A DNA stretch of 64,000 bases. Origin: Cupriavidus oxalaticus (GTDB taxonomy: Bacteria > Pseudomonadota > Gammaproteobacteria > Burkholderiales > Burkholderiaceae). Every line of letters starts with the position of its first letter. Positions within the stretch are counted from its first letter, which is position 1. Below are positions 35,488 through 43,238 of the stretch, one piece after another. The position numbers were made by a program, and so were the translations under genes. The notes under the pieces are model-generated. The model had not been told where the DNA came from and ran no database searches. It was given only the letters and a program-made list of their open reading frames with translations. Location of the stretch: contig NZ_CP038635.1 in the NCBI RefSeq assembly GCF_004768545.1, forward strand, positions 1,240,001 through 1,304,000, written 5' to 3'.

Positions 35488-36468
35488 TTATTCCAGCGTG
35501 ATGTTCTGGTCATGCGCAATCTTCTTGCGCAGGTCCAGTTCGCGCTTGATCTGCGCGGCGTACTGGGCCGAGGTGTTGCCGTCGGTGTAGGCGCCGCTTT
35601 CAGCCAGGCGGCGCTTGACGTTCGGGTCCTGCAGTGCCTTGACCGCGGCATCGTGCACGCGCGTGATGATGGCAGCGGGCGTGCCGGTCGGGGCGACCAG
35701 GCCATACCAGGCCATGTTGTTCATGTCCTTCATGCCGGCTTCGGCAAAGGTCGGCACATCGGGCAGGCCCTCGACGCGCTTGGGTGCCGCCACTGCCAGC
35801 GCACGCAGCTTGCCGGCCTGGATATGCGGCATCGACGACGGCAGGTTGTCAAACTGCGCGTTGACCTGGCCGGCCAGCGTGTCGTTCAGCGCCGGGCCCG
35901 ATCCGCGGTAGGGGATATGGACCATGTCGGTCTTGGTGATGTCCTTGAACAGCTCGCCATCCAGATGCGAGATGCTGCCCTTGCCGGCGGACGCGTAGCT
36001 GTACTTGCCCGGGTTGGCCTTCAGCAGTGCGACGAATTCCTTCAGCGTCTTGGCCGGCACCTTCGGGTTCACCGTCAGCACGTTGGGCACGTTGACCAGG
36101 TTGGTAATCGGCGCGAAATCCTTGAGCGGGTCGTACGGATTCTTGGGATTGGTGGCTGGGTTGGTCGCCATGGTACTGACCGTGGCGATGCCCAGGGTGT
36201 AGCCATCCGGCGCGGACTTGGCCAGCGCGTCGGCGCCGATCGCGCCACCGCCGCCGCCGCGGTTTTCCACCACCACCGGCTGGCCCAGCTCGCGGCCCAG
36301 GCCGTCGGAGACCGCGCGCGCGACGATATCGGTGGTGCCGCCGGCCGCGAACGGGACGATCAGGCGGATCGGCTTGGTGGGGTAGGACTGCGCCTGGGCA
36401 AAGCCGGCACAGGCCAGGCCGATGGCTGCGAGGCAGGCGGCTGCGCCTGCATTGTTGACTGCTTTCAA
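35488..36468 (-). CDS. Bug-family (TctC-like) periplasmic solute-binding protein
   Basis: 326 aa. A signal peptide ends at FAQA-Q near residue 26. The mature protein starts with SYPTKPIRLIVPFAAGGTTDIVARAV, the ligand-loop signature of Bug proteins, followed by VVVENRGGGGGAIGADALAKSAPDGYTLG. Bug proteins bind carboxylates and related compounds in Burkholderiales. No TctA/TctB permease is nearby, so it is an orphan. It ends at a strong terminator. Confidence 0.93.
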   Translation of the reverse strand: MKAVNNAGAAACLAAIGLACAGFAQAQSYPTKPIRLIVPFAAGGTTDIVARAVSDGLGRELGQPVVVENRGGGGGAIGADALAKSAPDGYTLGIATVSTMATNPATNPKNPYDPLKDFAPITNLVNVPNVLTVNPKVPAKTLKEFVALLKANPGKYSYASAGKGSISHLDGELFKDITKTDMVHIPYRGSGPALNDTLAGQVNAQFDNLPSSMPHIQAGKLRALAVAAPKRVEGLPDVPTFAEAGMKDMNNMAWYGLVAPTGTPAAIITRVHDAAVKALQDPNVKRRLAESGAYTDGNTSAQYAAQIKRELDLRKKIAHDQNITLE

Positions 36469-36812
36469 GGATGCCTCCGTTCTTCTTTCACTGATTGCTT
36501 GCCAGGCGGGCTGCAGGCGTTTCTATCGGGCGCCACCATCGTGCGCCCCGCGCCGTCAGTCTTCCCGCGCCGGCTGACCCGGCCGCGCCGGGGTGCGGCA
36601 GCGGCCTGCGCGTTGCGGTTCCGCGATACGGAACCAAGTTCCACAACGTGCGCGGAAGCGATTCAACCGGGAAAGCGCGTGGAAAGGAATTGGTGACAAC
36701 CCGCGTATCAAGAAAACGGCGGTCGTGCCGTGCTGCCTGGCAGCGGCTTGCGCAGGAGAGGGGAGCGAGGGAAGGGCGAGCGGGAATGAGAACGGAAACG
36801 AAGGCGGAAATG
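36469..36812. other. Intergenic region between the Bug gene and tRNA-Lys
   Basis: 344 bp. Open frames occur on both strands but resemble no protein, and their codon pattern is not convincing. The right end is unusually purine-rich (36760-36815). It should contain the promoter of the Bug gene. Confidence 0.5.
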
Positions 36813-36843
36813 AAAAAAAGCCGGAAGCAAGCTTCCGGCTTTT
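36813..36843 (-). terminator. Terminator of tRNA-Lys copy 1
   Basis: AAAGCCGGAAGC (36817-36828) pairs with GCTTCCGGCTTT (36831-36842), AA loop; on the minus strand it is followed by a U-run. Closely similar to the terminator of the second tRNA-Lys. Confidence 0.88.
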
Positions 36844-36854
36844 CCTGAATTCGC

Positions 36855-36930
36855 TGGTGGGGCGTGAGTGACTCGAACACTCGACCTACGGATTAAGAGT
36901 CCGCTGCTCTACCAACTGAGCTAACGCCCC
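36855..36930 (-). tRNA. tRNA-Lys(CTT), copy 1
   Basis: 76 nt with encoded CCA. Acceptor GGGGCGT pairs with ACGCCCC. The anticodon loop CTCTTAA holds CTT at 36895-36897. T-arm GTTCGAGTC. Promoter on the minus strand: -35 TTGCGC (36967-36972), -10 TACAAT (36944-36949), 17-bp spacing. Identical in sequence to the copy at 39616. Confidence 0.96.
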
Positions 36931-37068
36931 AACGAAGAAAAAGATTGTAGCAAGGTATCGGATACTGCGCAATACCCTTTCGCCATTTTCCGCGAAGGGG
37001 ACGGCCGCGGGGCTCGCGCCCGCCGCTACAATTCGGCACCCCCCGATACACCCTGACACGGCCAGCCC

Positions 37069-37977
37069 ATGCACGCCAGAGTCCTGCGCTATCTCGACGA
37101 GGTTGTCCGCCGCGGTTCGATCCGCAAGGCGGCCGAGCACCTGCACGTGGCGCCGACGGCCGTGAACCGGCAGATCCTTGACCTGGAAGCCGAGCTGGGC
37201 GCGCCGCTGTTCGAGCGCATCAACAAGCGGCTGCGCCTGACGCCGCTGGGCGAGATGGTGCTGGCCCACGTCCGCCAGACGCTGCGCGAGCATGACGCGC
37301 TGCGCGAACGTATCGAGGAATTCAAGGGCGCTCGCCGCGGCGAGGTCACCGTGGCGGTCACCGCGGGACTGGCCGGCTCGCTGATGCCGTCGCTGGTGCA
37401 TGACTTCCGCCAGCGCTATCCGGGCATCGTGGTGCGGGTGAATGACCTGCCGGTTGCCGATATCGTCGCGGCGGTCGAGCAAGGCGATGCCGATCTCGGG
37501 CTTGGCTACGATCTGCCGGAGCTGCCCGCCTTTCGCACGCTGGCCAGCAGCGACTGGCAGATCGGCGCGGTGGTGCCGCCGGGCCATGCGCTGGCGGCGC
37601 AGCCGTCCGTGCTGCTGAGCGAATGCGTCGGCTATCCGCTGATCCTGCCGGCGCCGTCGCTATCGATCCGCGCCCTGCTGGACGCGGCCTTCTCGCGCAA
37701 TGCCATCGAAGTTTCGCCGGTGGCGGAATCGACCTCGACCGTGCTGATCCGCCAGCTGGTCATGCTGGGCACTGGCGTGGCGCTGCTGAACCCGCTCGAC
37801 GTGATGGAAGAGCGCGCGCGGCAGGCGCTGGTGTACGTGCCGCTGCGCGACCGCCACCTGCAGGGGCAGACGCTAACGCTGGTGGCGCGTGCCCGCGGCA
37901 CCCTCAGCGCGGCCGCGGAGCTGATGGCCGAACGCATCGGCGATGCACTGGCCACGTTGTTCGCCCAGGCCCGCTAG
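37069..37977 (+). CDS. LysR-family transcriptional regulator
   Basis: 302 aa. N-terminal winged helix (VLRYLDEVVRRGSIRKAAEHLHVAPTAVNRQILDLEAELGAPLFER, residues 5-50), then a periplasmic-binding-protein-like effector domain (about 95-295). It is co-directional with the deaminase 121 bp downstream, unlike the usual divergent LysR arrangement, so it may regulate that gene from the shared gap, where a TGTCCAC/GTGGACA palindrome lies. Confidence 0.92.
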   Translation: MHARVLRYLDEVVRRGSIRKAAEHLHVAPTAVNRQILDLEAELGAPLFERINKRLRLTPLGEMVLAHVRQTLREHDALRERIEEFKGARRGEVTVAVTAGLAGSLMPSLVHDFRQRYPGIVVRVNDLPVADIVAAVEQGDADLGLGYDLPELPAFRTLASSDWQIGAVVPPGHALAAQPSVLLSECVGYPLILPAPSLSIRALLDAAFSRNAIEVSPVAESTSTVLIRQLVMLGTGVALLNPLDVMEERARQALVYVPLRDRHLQGQTLTLVARARGTLSAAAELMAERIGDALATLFAQAR

Positions 37978-37992
37978 GCGGGGTAGGGTGGA

Positions 37993-38011
37993 TGTCCACT
38001 TTTTGTGGACA
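37993..38011. promoter_or_regulatory. Candidate operator before the amidohydrolase gene
   Basis: TGTCCAC-TTTTT-GTGGACA: perfect 7-bp arms around five T, starting 16 bp after the LysR gene and 88 bp before the deaminase. It fits a dimeric regulator site; a weak terminator is the alternative. Confidence 0.5.
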
Positions 38012-38098
38012 CAGTGCTCGGAATTCAATGCTTAGGCGCGAGCACGCCTTCGCCTTAGACTGGCGGCATCCGTCCCCGAGAACCTAAGGAATGCCGCC

Positions 38099-39487
38099 AT
38101 GACCCTGATTGCCCTGAACGCCGACGTACTCGTCACCATGGACGCGCAGCGCCGCGAGATCCGCGACGGCGCGCTGGTCGCCGAAGGCCCGGCGGTGCAA
38201 TGGGTCGGTCCGACCGCCGGGCTGCCGCCGCAATACCGCCGCATGGTCGACGATGGCAGCGCGCAGGTGCTCGATATGCGCGGCCGCGTGGTGACACCGG
38301 GCCTGGTCAACACGCACCACCACATGTACCAGAGCCTGACGCGCGCCGTGCCCGCCGCGCAGGATGCCGAGCTGTTCTCGTGGCTGACCAACCTGTACAT
38401 GCTGTGGTCGCACCTGACGCCGGAAATGATTGCCGTGTCGACCAGGACCGCGATGGCCGAGCTGATGCTGTCCGGCTGCACCACCACCAGCGATCACCTC
38501 TACCTGTTTCCCAACGGCTCGCGCCTGGACGATTCGATCGCCGCCGCGCAGGAGATGGGCATGCGCTTCCACGCCGCGCGCGGCTCGATGAGCGTGGGCC
38601 GCAGCAAGGGCGGCCTGCCGCCCGACGTGGTGGTCGAAGATGAAGCCGCGATCCTGCGCGACAGCCAGCGGCTGGTCGAGCAGTACCACGACAGCGCGCG
38701 CCACGCGATGCTGCGCGTGGTGCTGGCGCCTTGCTCGCCGTTCTCGGTGTCGCGCGACCTGATGCGCGAGTCGGCCGTGATGGCGCGCCACTATGGCGTG
38801 TCGCTGCACACCCACCTGGCCGAGAATGACAACGACATCGCATACTCGCGCGAGAAATTCGGCCTGACGCCGGCGCAGTATGCCGAAGACCTGGGCTGGG
38901 TCGGTCACGATGTCTGGCATGCGCACTGCGTGAAGCTCGACGACGAAGCCATTGCGCTGTTCGCGCGTACCGGCACCGGCGTGGCGCATTGCCCGTGCTC
39001 GAACATGCGGCTGGCATCCGGCATCGCGCCGGTGCGGGCGATGCGCGATGCGGGCGTGCCGGTCGGGCTGGGTGTCGACGGCAGCGCGTCGAACGACGGC
39101 GCGCACATGCTGGGTGAAGCGCGCCAGGCCATGCTGCTGCAGCGTGTCGGCTACGGCCCGGCCGCGATGAGCGCGCGCGAGGCGCTGGAGATCGCCACGC
39201 TGGGCGGCGCACGCGTGCTCAACCGCGACGATATCGGCGCGCTCGCGCCGGGCATGTCGGCGGACTTTGTTGCCTTCGATATGTCGGGGGTGGGCTTCGC
39301 CGGCGGCGGCCACGACCTGGTTGCGTCGCTGGTGTTCTGCACGCCGGCCAATGTCGCGGCGAGCGTGATCAACGGGCGCGAAGTGGTGCGTGACGGCGTG
39401 CTGCTGACGGCGGACCTGCCCAACGTGCTGACGCGGCATCGCGCACTGGCGCACACGCTGTTCGAGCGCGCCAGCGTCGGCGCGTGA
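38099..39487 (+). CDS. 8-oxoguanine deaminase-like amidohydrolase (ATZ/TRZ family)
   Basis: 462 aa. Metal-binding motifs of the amidohydrolase barrel: THHHMYQ (His73, His75), SLHTHLAEND (HxHxxE), WHAHCVKLDD and GVDGSASND. The N-terminal strand MTLIALNADVLVTMD, the SMSVGRSKGGLPPD segment and the ND after GSAS match the 8-oxoguanine deaminases as I recall them. Hydroxyatrazine- or guanine-type deamination cannot be excluded. The likely role is removal or salvage of oxidised purines. Followed by its own terminator. Confidence 0.85.
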   Translation: MTLIALNADVLVTMDAQRREIRDGALVAEGPAVQWVGPTAGLPPQYRRMVDDGSAQVLDMRGRVVTPGLVNTHHHMYQSLTRAVPAAQDAELFSWLTNLYMLWSHLTPEMIAVSTRTAMAELMLSGCTTTSDHLYLFPNGSRLDDSIAAAQEMGMRFHAARGSMSVGRSKGGLPPDVVVEDEAAILRDSQRLVEQYHDSARHAMLRVVLAPCSPFSVSRDLMRESAVMARHYGVSLHTHLAENDNDIAYSREKFGLTPAQYAEDLGWVGHDVWHAHCVKLDDEAIALFARTGTGVAHCPCSNMRLASGIAPVRAMRDAGVPVGLGVDGSASNDGAHMLGEARQAMLLQRVGYGPAAMSAREALEIATLGGARVLNRDDIGALAPGMSADFVAFDMSGVGFAGGGHDLVASLVFCTPANVAASVINGREVVRDGVLLTADLPNVLTRHRALAHTLFERASVGA

Positions 39488-39503
39488 GCGCGGGGAGGTG
39501 AAC

Positions 39504-39534
39504 TGCCGCAGGCGTGCACTGCCTGCGGCATTTT
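39504..39534 (+). terminator. Terminator of the amidohydrolase gene
   Basis: TGCCGCAGGC (39504-39513) pairs with GCCTGCGGCA (39521-39530), followed by TTTT. Confidence 0.88.
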
Positions 39535-39564
39535 CGAGAAAACCCGGAACGGAAAGCAGCAGCG

Positions 39565-39605
39565 GAAAAAGCAAAAGGCCGGAAGCATCGCTGCTTCCGG
39601 CCTTT
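39565..39605 (-). terminator. Terminator of tRNA-Lys copy 2
   Basis: AAAGGCCGGAAGCA (39574-39587) pairs with TGCTTCCGGCCTTT (39592-39605); the minus strand continues with a U-rich tail. A longer variant of the copy-1 terminator. Confidence 0.88.
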
Positions 39606-39615
39606 CTGTATTCGC

Positions 39616-39691
39616 TGGTGGGGCGTGAGTGACTCGAACACTCGACCTACGGATTAAGAGTCCGCTGCTCTACCAACTGAGCTAACGCCCC
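39616..39691 (-). tRNA. tRNA-Lys(CTT), copy 2
   Basis: Identical 76-nt sequence to the copy at 36855. Its promoter is better: -35 TTGACA (39727-39732) and -10 TAGAAT (39705-39710) with 16-bp spacing on the minus strand. Similarity to copy 1 continues about 20 bp upstream (AACGAAGAA..AGATT.TAGCA) and through the terminator. Confidence 0.96.
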
Positions 39692-39917
39692 AACGAAGAA
39701 CGAGATTCTAGCATGATTTCCGGCGCTGTCAACAGTTTGCAAACAACCGTGTGCAACGCCTTTCGCGCATGCCGATGCCAGTGACGATCAGGTGAACGGA
39801 ACCGAACGCCAGCCTTGCCGGTCATCGGATTGAGCGCAATCGCACAAGGCGGATCCGCACGATATGGTCGGAGCCATGTTAGGATTCTTCTCCACTTGCA
39901 TATGGAGGGCTGCACCG

Positions 39918-40181
39918 ATGGATATCAAATTCCAAGAGCAAGAACGCTACGACATCAATAATGAAGGCTTGCTCTTCCAGGCGATCGTCAATGGCGAGAA
40001 AGTGACTTGCGTAGTGACACGCGAAGCACTGTGGGAAGGCTTCAGCGCCGACCAGGTGCTGTCGCTGGAAGAGGCATTCCGTGCCGGACGCGAAACCATC
40101 GAACGCGCCGCCGTGGTGCTGATCGAGCAGGGCGCGCCCCAGCCAATCGTCGTCAAGCGCGCCCACGTGGCGCCGATCTGA
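39918..40181 (+). CDS. DUF1488 family protein
   Basis: 87 aa. The sequence MDIKFQEQERYDINNEGLLFQAIVNGEKVTCVVTREAL... is typical of this small Burkholderiales-rich family, whose function is unknown. Cytoplasmic, acidic, no membrane segment. TATGGAGGGC about 11 nt upstream serves as ribosome site. It stands alone between tRNA-Lys and a convergent SulP gene; the 207 bp after it holds no clear gene. Confidence 0.8.
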   Translation: MDIKFQEQERYDINNEGLLFQAIVNGEKVTCVVTREALWEGFSADQVLSLEEAFRAGRETIERAAVVLIEQGAPQPIVVKRAHVAPI

Positions 40182-40388
40182 TGAGGATGGATGCCCCGGC
40201 CAGCCGTCGGCATGCCGCGGGCGCCCATCCACCATCAGGCATCACCGCGTAGGGCCGTCCGGCCTTGCGTACCCGGCCCCGCAACGCCGGCGCAGGCACC
40301 AACGTCTTCCCCGCTGTTTCAATTTCCGGTCGTCTAACGCTGTCCTCGGCAGGCTTTTTCTTGCTGACGGCATCTTGTGCGCGACGCG

Positions 40389-42233
40389 TCAGCGTGCCGC
40401 CGCGGTGGCGCATGCCTGCGGCCGCGGTGCGCTGGCCGCATCGGCATCGACGGCGTCGTGCCCTGATGCCCCCGGCCGCGACGCGCATTCTTCAAAGATC
40501 CTGGCGCGGCACTGCGCGCAGATCTCGGGCGACAGCTTGCCGATGATCGTGTGCAGCGCCTGCCGCTTGGTCGGGAAAATATGGTCCGGCCCCAGCTTGT
40601 TGCTGAAGCCGGTCTGCTCCCACGTCTGCAGCACCTGCGTGCGCGGGCGGTGGAAGTAGAGATCGCCGCCCATCGCGCGGCGCTCGGCCAGCTCGTTTTC
40701 CCACATTTCCGCGCCGGCCAGGTCGATGAAATTCATGCTCTTGGTCATCGCCAGCAAGTGCGTCTGGCCGGCATTGACCTCACGCAGCCAGTGCAGGCGG
40801 TCGGTCACGTACTGGACGGCGCCGAAGTAGATCGCGCCTTCCATGCGCAGCAATTTGAGTTGCGGGCATTCCGGCTGCGGGCGGTGCAGTTCGTCCAGCG
40901 GCGTGAAGCGCCGGCCCGGGTCGTCGGCATCCGGCACCAGGCTGCGCACTGCAGGCCTCGAGGTGCGGTACAGGTAGGCCACCAGCGACAGCACGGTGCC
41001 GAGCAGCACCGCCATTTCGAGCCGGATCACCAGCGTCGCGGCGAAGGTGCCGATGGCAATCGCGAACTCGGTACGGCTGAGCGTGAAGATGCGCCGCAGC
41101 CGGGCGAGATCGAGCAGTCCCCACGCCACCAGCAGCAGCATGGCGCCGATCGCCGCCATCGGGATCTGCGCCAGCAGCGGCGCGCTGAGCGCAACCAGCG
41201 CCACCAGCCACAACGCCGAGAACACGCTGGCCAGCGGTGTGCGCGCCCCGGCTTCAAAGTTGGGCATCGAGCGGTTGAGCGAGCCGCACGAGATATAGCC
41301 GGAGAAAAAGCCGCCGGCGATATTGGACAGGCCCTGGCCGATGAATTCGCGGTTGGCGTCGATATGCTGCCCGGAGCGCAGCGCCACCGCCTTGGCGATC
41401 GAGATCGACTGGCCCAGCGCGACGATGGTCAGCGCCGAGGCGATGCCGAGCAGGTCGGGCAGCTTGCGCCAGTCGACGTCGGGCACATGGAAATGCGGCA
41501 GCGCCGAAGGGATCGGCCCGACCACGTTCACATGCTGGGCGAAGGCGCCGGCCTGGTTCAGCAGCAGCGCCACGCCATAGCCGGCGAGCAGCCCCAGCAG
41601 CATGAACGGCAGCTTGCGCCACAGCCGCTTGCACAGCAGCGTCACCGCCAGCGTCACGGCGGCGACTGCCGCTGCGGACCAGTTGATGGTCTCGGCATGC
41701 TCGGCCAGGTGGCGCAGCACGCCGAAGGCACTGGTGCCGGTCGGCACCTGCAGTCCGAACACATCCTTCAGCGCGTACAACCCGATCAGCGTCGCCGCGC
41801 CGCAGGTAAAGCCGAGCAGCACCGACGGCGAGATAAAGTTGGCGAGAGAACCGAGCCGCAGCGTGCCGACCGCGAGCTGCATCACGCCGACCACGATGGT
41901 CACCGCCAGCGCCAGCCCGATATACGCGGGGCTGCCGGCGAACGCGAGCGGGCTCAGCATGGCGAACAACGCCAGCGAATTGGCATTGGTCGGCCCCGAC
42001 ATCACATGCCAGCTCGAACCGAACAGCGCCGCGACGATGCAGGGCACCACCGCGCTGTAGATGCCGTACTGCGGCGGCAGTCCGGCCAGCGTGGCGAAGG
42101 CCACGCCCTGCGGCAGCACCAGCACCGCGCCGAGCAGGCCGGCGACCAGGTCGGCGCGCAGCGTGGCGCGGTCGACGCGCTGGCGCCACGGGAACATGCG
42201 ATGCAGGAATGAGCCTTGCGTGGATACGGACAT
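40389..42233 (-). CDS. SulP-family inorganic anion transporter
   Basis: 614 aa. About 11-14 membrane segments with the SulP hallmark LPQGVAFATLAGLPPQYGIYSAVVPCIVAALFGSS and GPTNANSLALFA, then a cytoplasmic STAS domain (about 460-560, LLRMEGAIYFGAVQYV...). The last 50 residues include a CAQCRARIFEEC cluster and an Ala-rich tail. The family carries sulfate, bicarbonate or dicarboxylates by proton or sodium coupling; the ion is not readable here. Confidence 0.92.
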   Translation of the reverse strand: MSVSTQGSFLHRMFPWRQRVDRATLRADLVAGLLGAVLVLPQGVAFATLAGLPPQYGIYSAVVPCIVAALFGSSWHVMSGPTNANSLALFAMLSPLAFAGSPAYIGLALAVTIVVGVMQLAVGTLRLGSLANFISPSVLLGFTCGAATLIGLYALKDVFGLQVPTGTSAFGVLRHLAEHAETINWSAAAVAAVTLAVTLLCKRLWRKLPFMLLGLLAGYGVALLLNQAGAFAQHVNVVGPIPSALPHFHVPDVDWRKLPDLLGIASALTIVALGQSISIAKAVALRSGQHIDANREFIGQGLSNIAGGFFSGYISCGSLNRSMPNFEAGARTPLASVFSALWLVALVALSAPLLAQIPMAAIGAMLLLVAWGLLDLARLRRIFTLSRTEFAIAIGTFAATLVIRLEMAVLLGTVLSLVAYLYRTSRPAVRSLVPDADDPGRRFTPLDELHRPQPECPQLKLLRMEGAIYFGAVQYVTDRLHWLREVNAGQTHLLAMTKSMNFIDLAGAEMWENELAERRAMGGDLYFHRPRTQVLQTWEQTGFSNKLGPDHIFPTKRQALHTIIGKLSPEICAQCRARIFEECASRPGASGHDAVDADAASAPRPQACATAAAR

Positions 42234-42407
42234 GGGAACAGGCCTCGGCGCCCCTGTCCGCGGTCTTGCCGCGTTCAGGGGTTCATGCGGGGTTCATGCC
42301 GTCAGTGTAGCGGGCAGGCCGCCGCGGGGCGAGCCGGGCATGCCCGGGCTTGCGTGAATGCGTGGACTGGCGGCGCATGCCGTGGCGGCCGCAGCCCGTG
42401 GCGGGCC

Positions 42408-43238
42408 TCAGCCGCAGTGCAGCGTGGCGACCACCGGAGTGTGATCCGAGGGCTGTTCCCAGGTGCGCGGCACGCGGTCGATCACGCAGGCGGAGCATTG
42501 CTCGACCAGCTCCGGCGACAGCAGGATATGGTCGATGCGCAGCCCGGCATTGCGGCGGAACGCCAGCATGCGGTAGTCCCACCAGGAGAAGCTTTTCTCC
42601 GGCTGCTCGAACCTGCGGAAGGCATCGGCCAGGCCCAGTTCCACCAGTGCGGCAAAGGCGGCGCGCTCCGGCGGCGACACGAGGTTCTGGCCGACCCACT
42701 TGGCCGGATCGTGCACGTCACGGTCTTCGGGCGCGATATTGAAGTCGCCCAGCAGCGCCAGGCGCGGATGGCGCTGCATTTCGTCGCGCAGCCACGCCGT
42801 CATCGCTTCCAGCCACTTGAGCTTGTACGTGAACTTCTCCGACTCGGGCGATTGGCCGTTGGGGAAGTAGGCGCAGACCAGGCGCAGGTCGCCGTAGGTG
42901 GCGGCGATCACGCGCTGCTGCGCATCCTCGAAGCCGGGAATATTGCGCACTACGTCGACCGGCCCGGGCATGCTGGCGTCGCGCGCGAGAATGGCCACGC
43001 CGTTGTACGTTTTCTGGCCGGTGTAGATGCTGTGGAAGCCCGCATTCTCCAGTTCGGCCAGCGGGTACTTGTCGTCCGGCAGCTTCAGTTCCTGCAGGCA
43101 CAGCGCGTCGATCGGCGCGCCGGCCTGGTCCTGCTCGGCCAGCCATTGCAGCACCTGCGGCAGGCGCACCTTCAGCGAATTGACGTTCCAGCTCGCGATC
43201 CGCAGCGGACCGGTGGTGGGTAGTGCAACCGCGCTCAT
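42408..43238 (-). CDS. xthA: Exodeoxyribonuclease III
   Basis: 276 aa. AP-endonuclease family motifs in order: RIASWNVNSLKVRL (13-26), LCLQELK, GDFNIAPEDRDVHDP and the C-terminal PSDHTPVVA with the catalytic Asp-His. It repairs abasic sites and trims 3' ends. ATG 43238 overlaps the oligopeptidase stop (ATGA), so translation is coupled. The frame is open upstream but lies inside prlC. Confidence 0.95.
   Translation of the reverse strand: MSAVALPTTGPLRIASWNVNSLKVRLPQVLQWLAEQDQAGAPIDALCLQELKLPDDKYPLAELENAGFHSIYTGQKTYNGVAILARDASMPGPVDVVRNIPGFEDAQQRVIAATYGDLRLVCAYFPNGQSPESEKFTYKLKWLEAMTAWLRDEMQRHPRLALLGDFNIAPEDRDVHDPAKWVGQNLVSPPERAAFAALVELGLADAFRRFEQPEKSFSWWDYRMLAFRRNAGLRIDHILLSPELVEQCSACVIDRVPRTWEQPSDHTPVVATLHCG

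Noticed and set aside
36488..36880. Minus-strand open frame starting MFESLTPHQRIQ near tRNA-Lys copy 1, with a twin near copy 2 (39369-39641)
   Set aside because: The shared start is only the tRNA-Lys gene and its downstream spacer read as protein; the remainders are unrelated.
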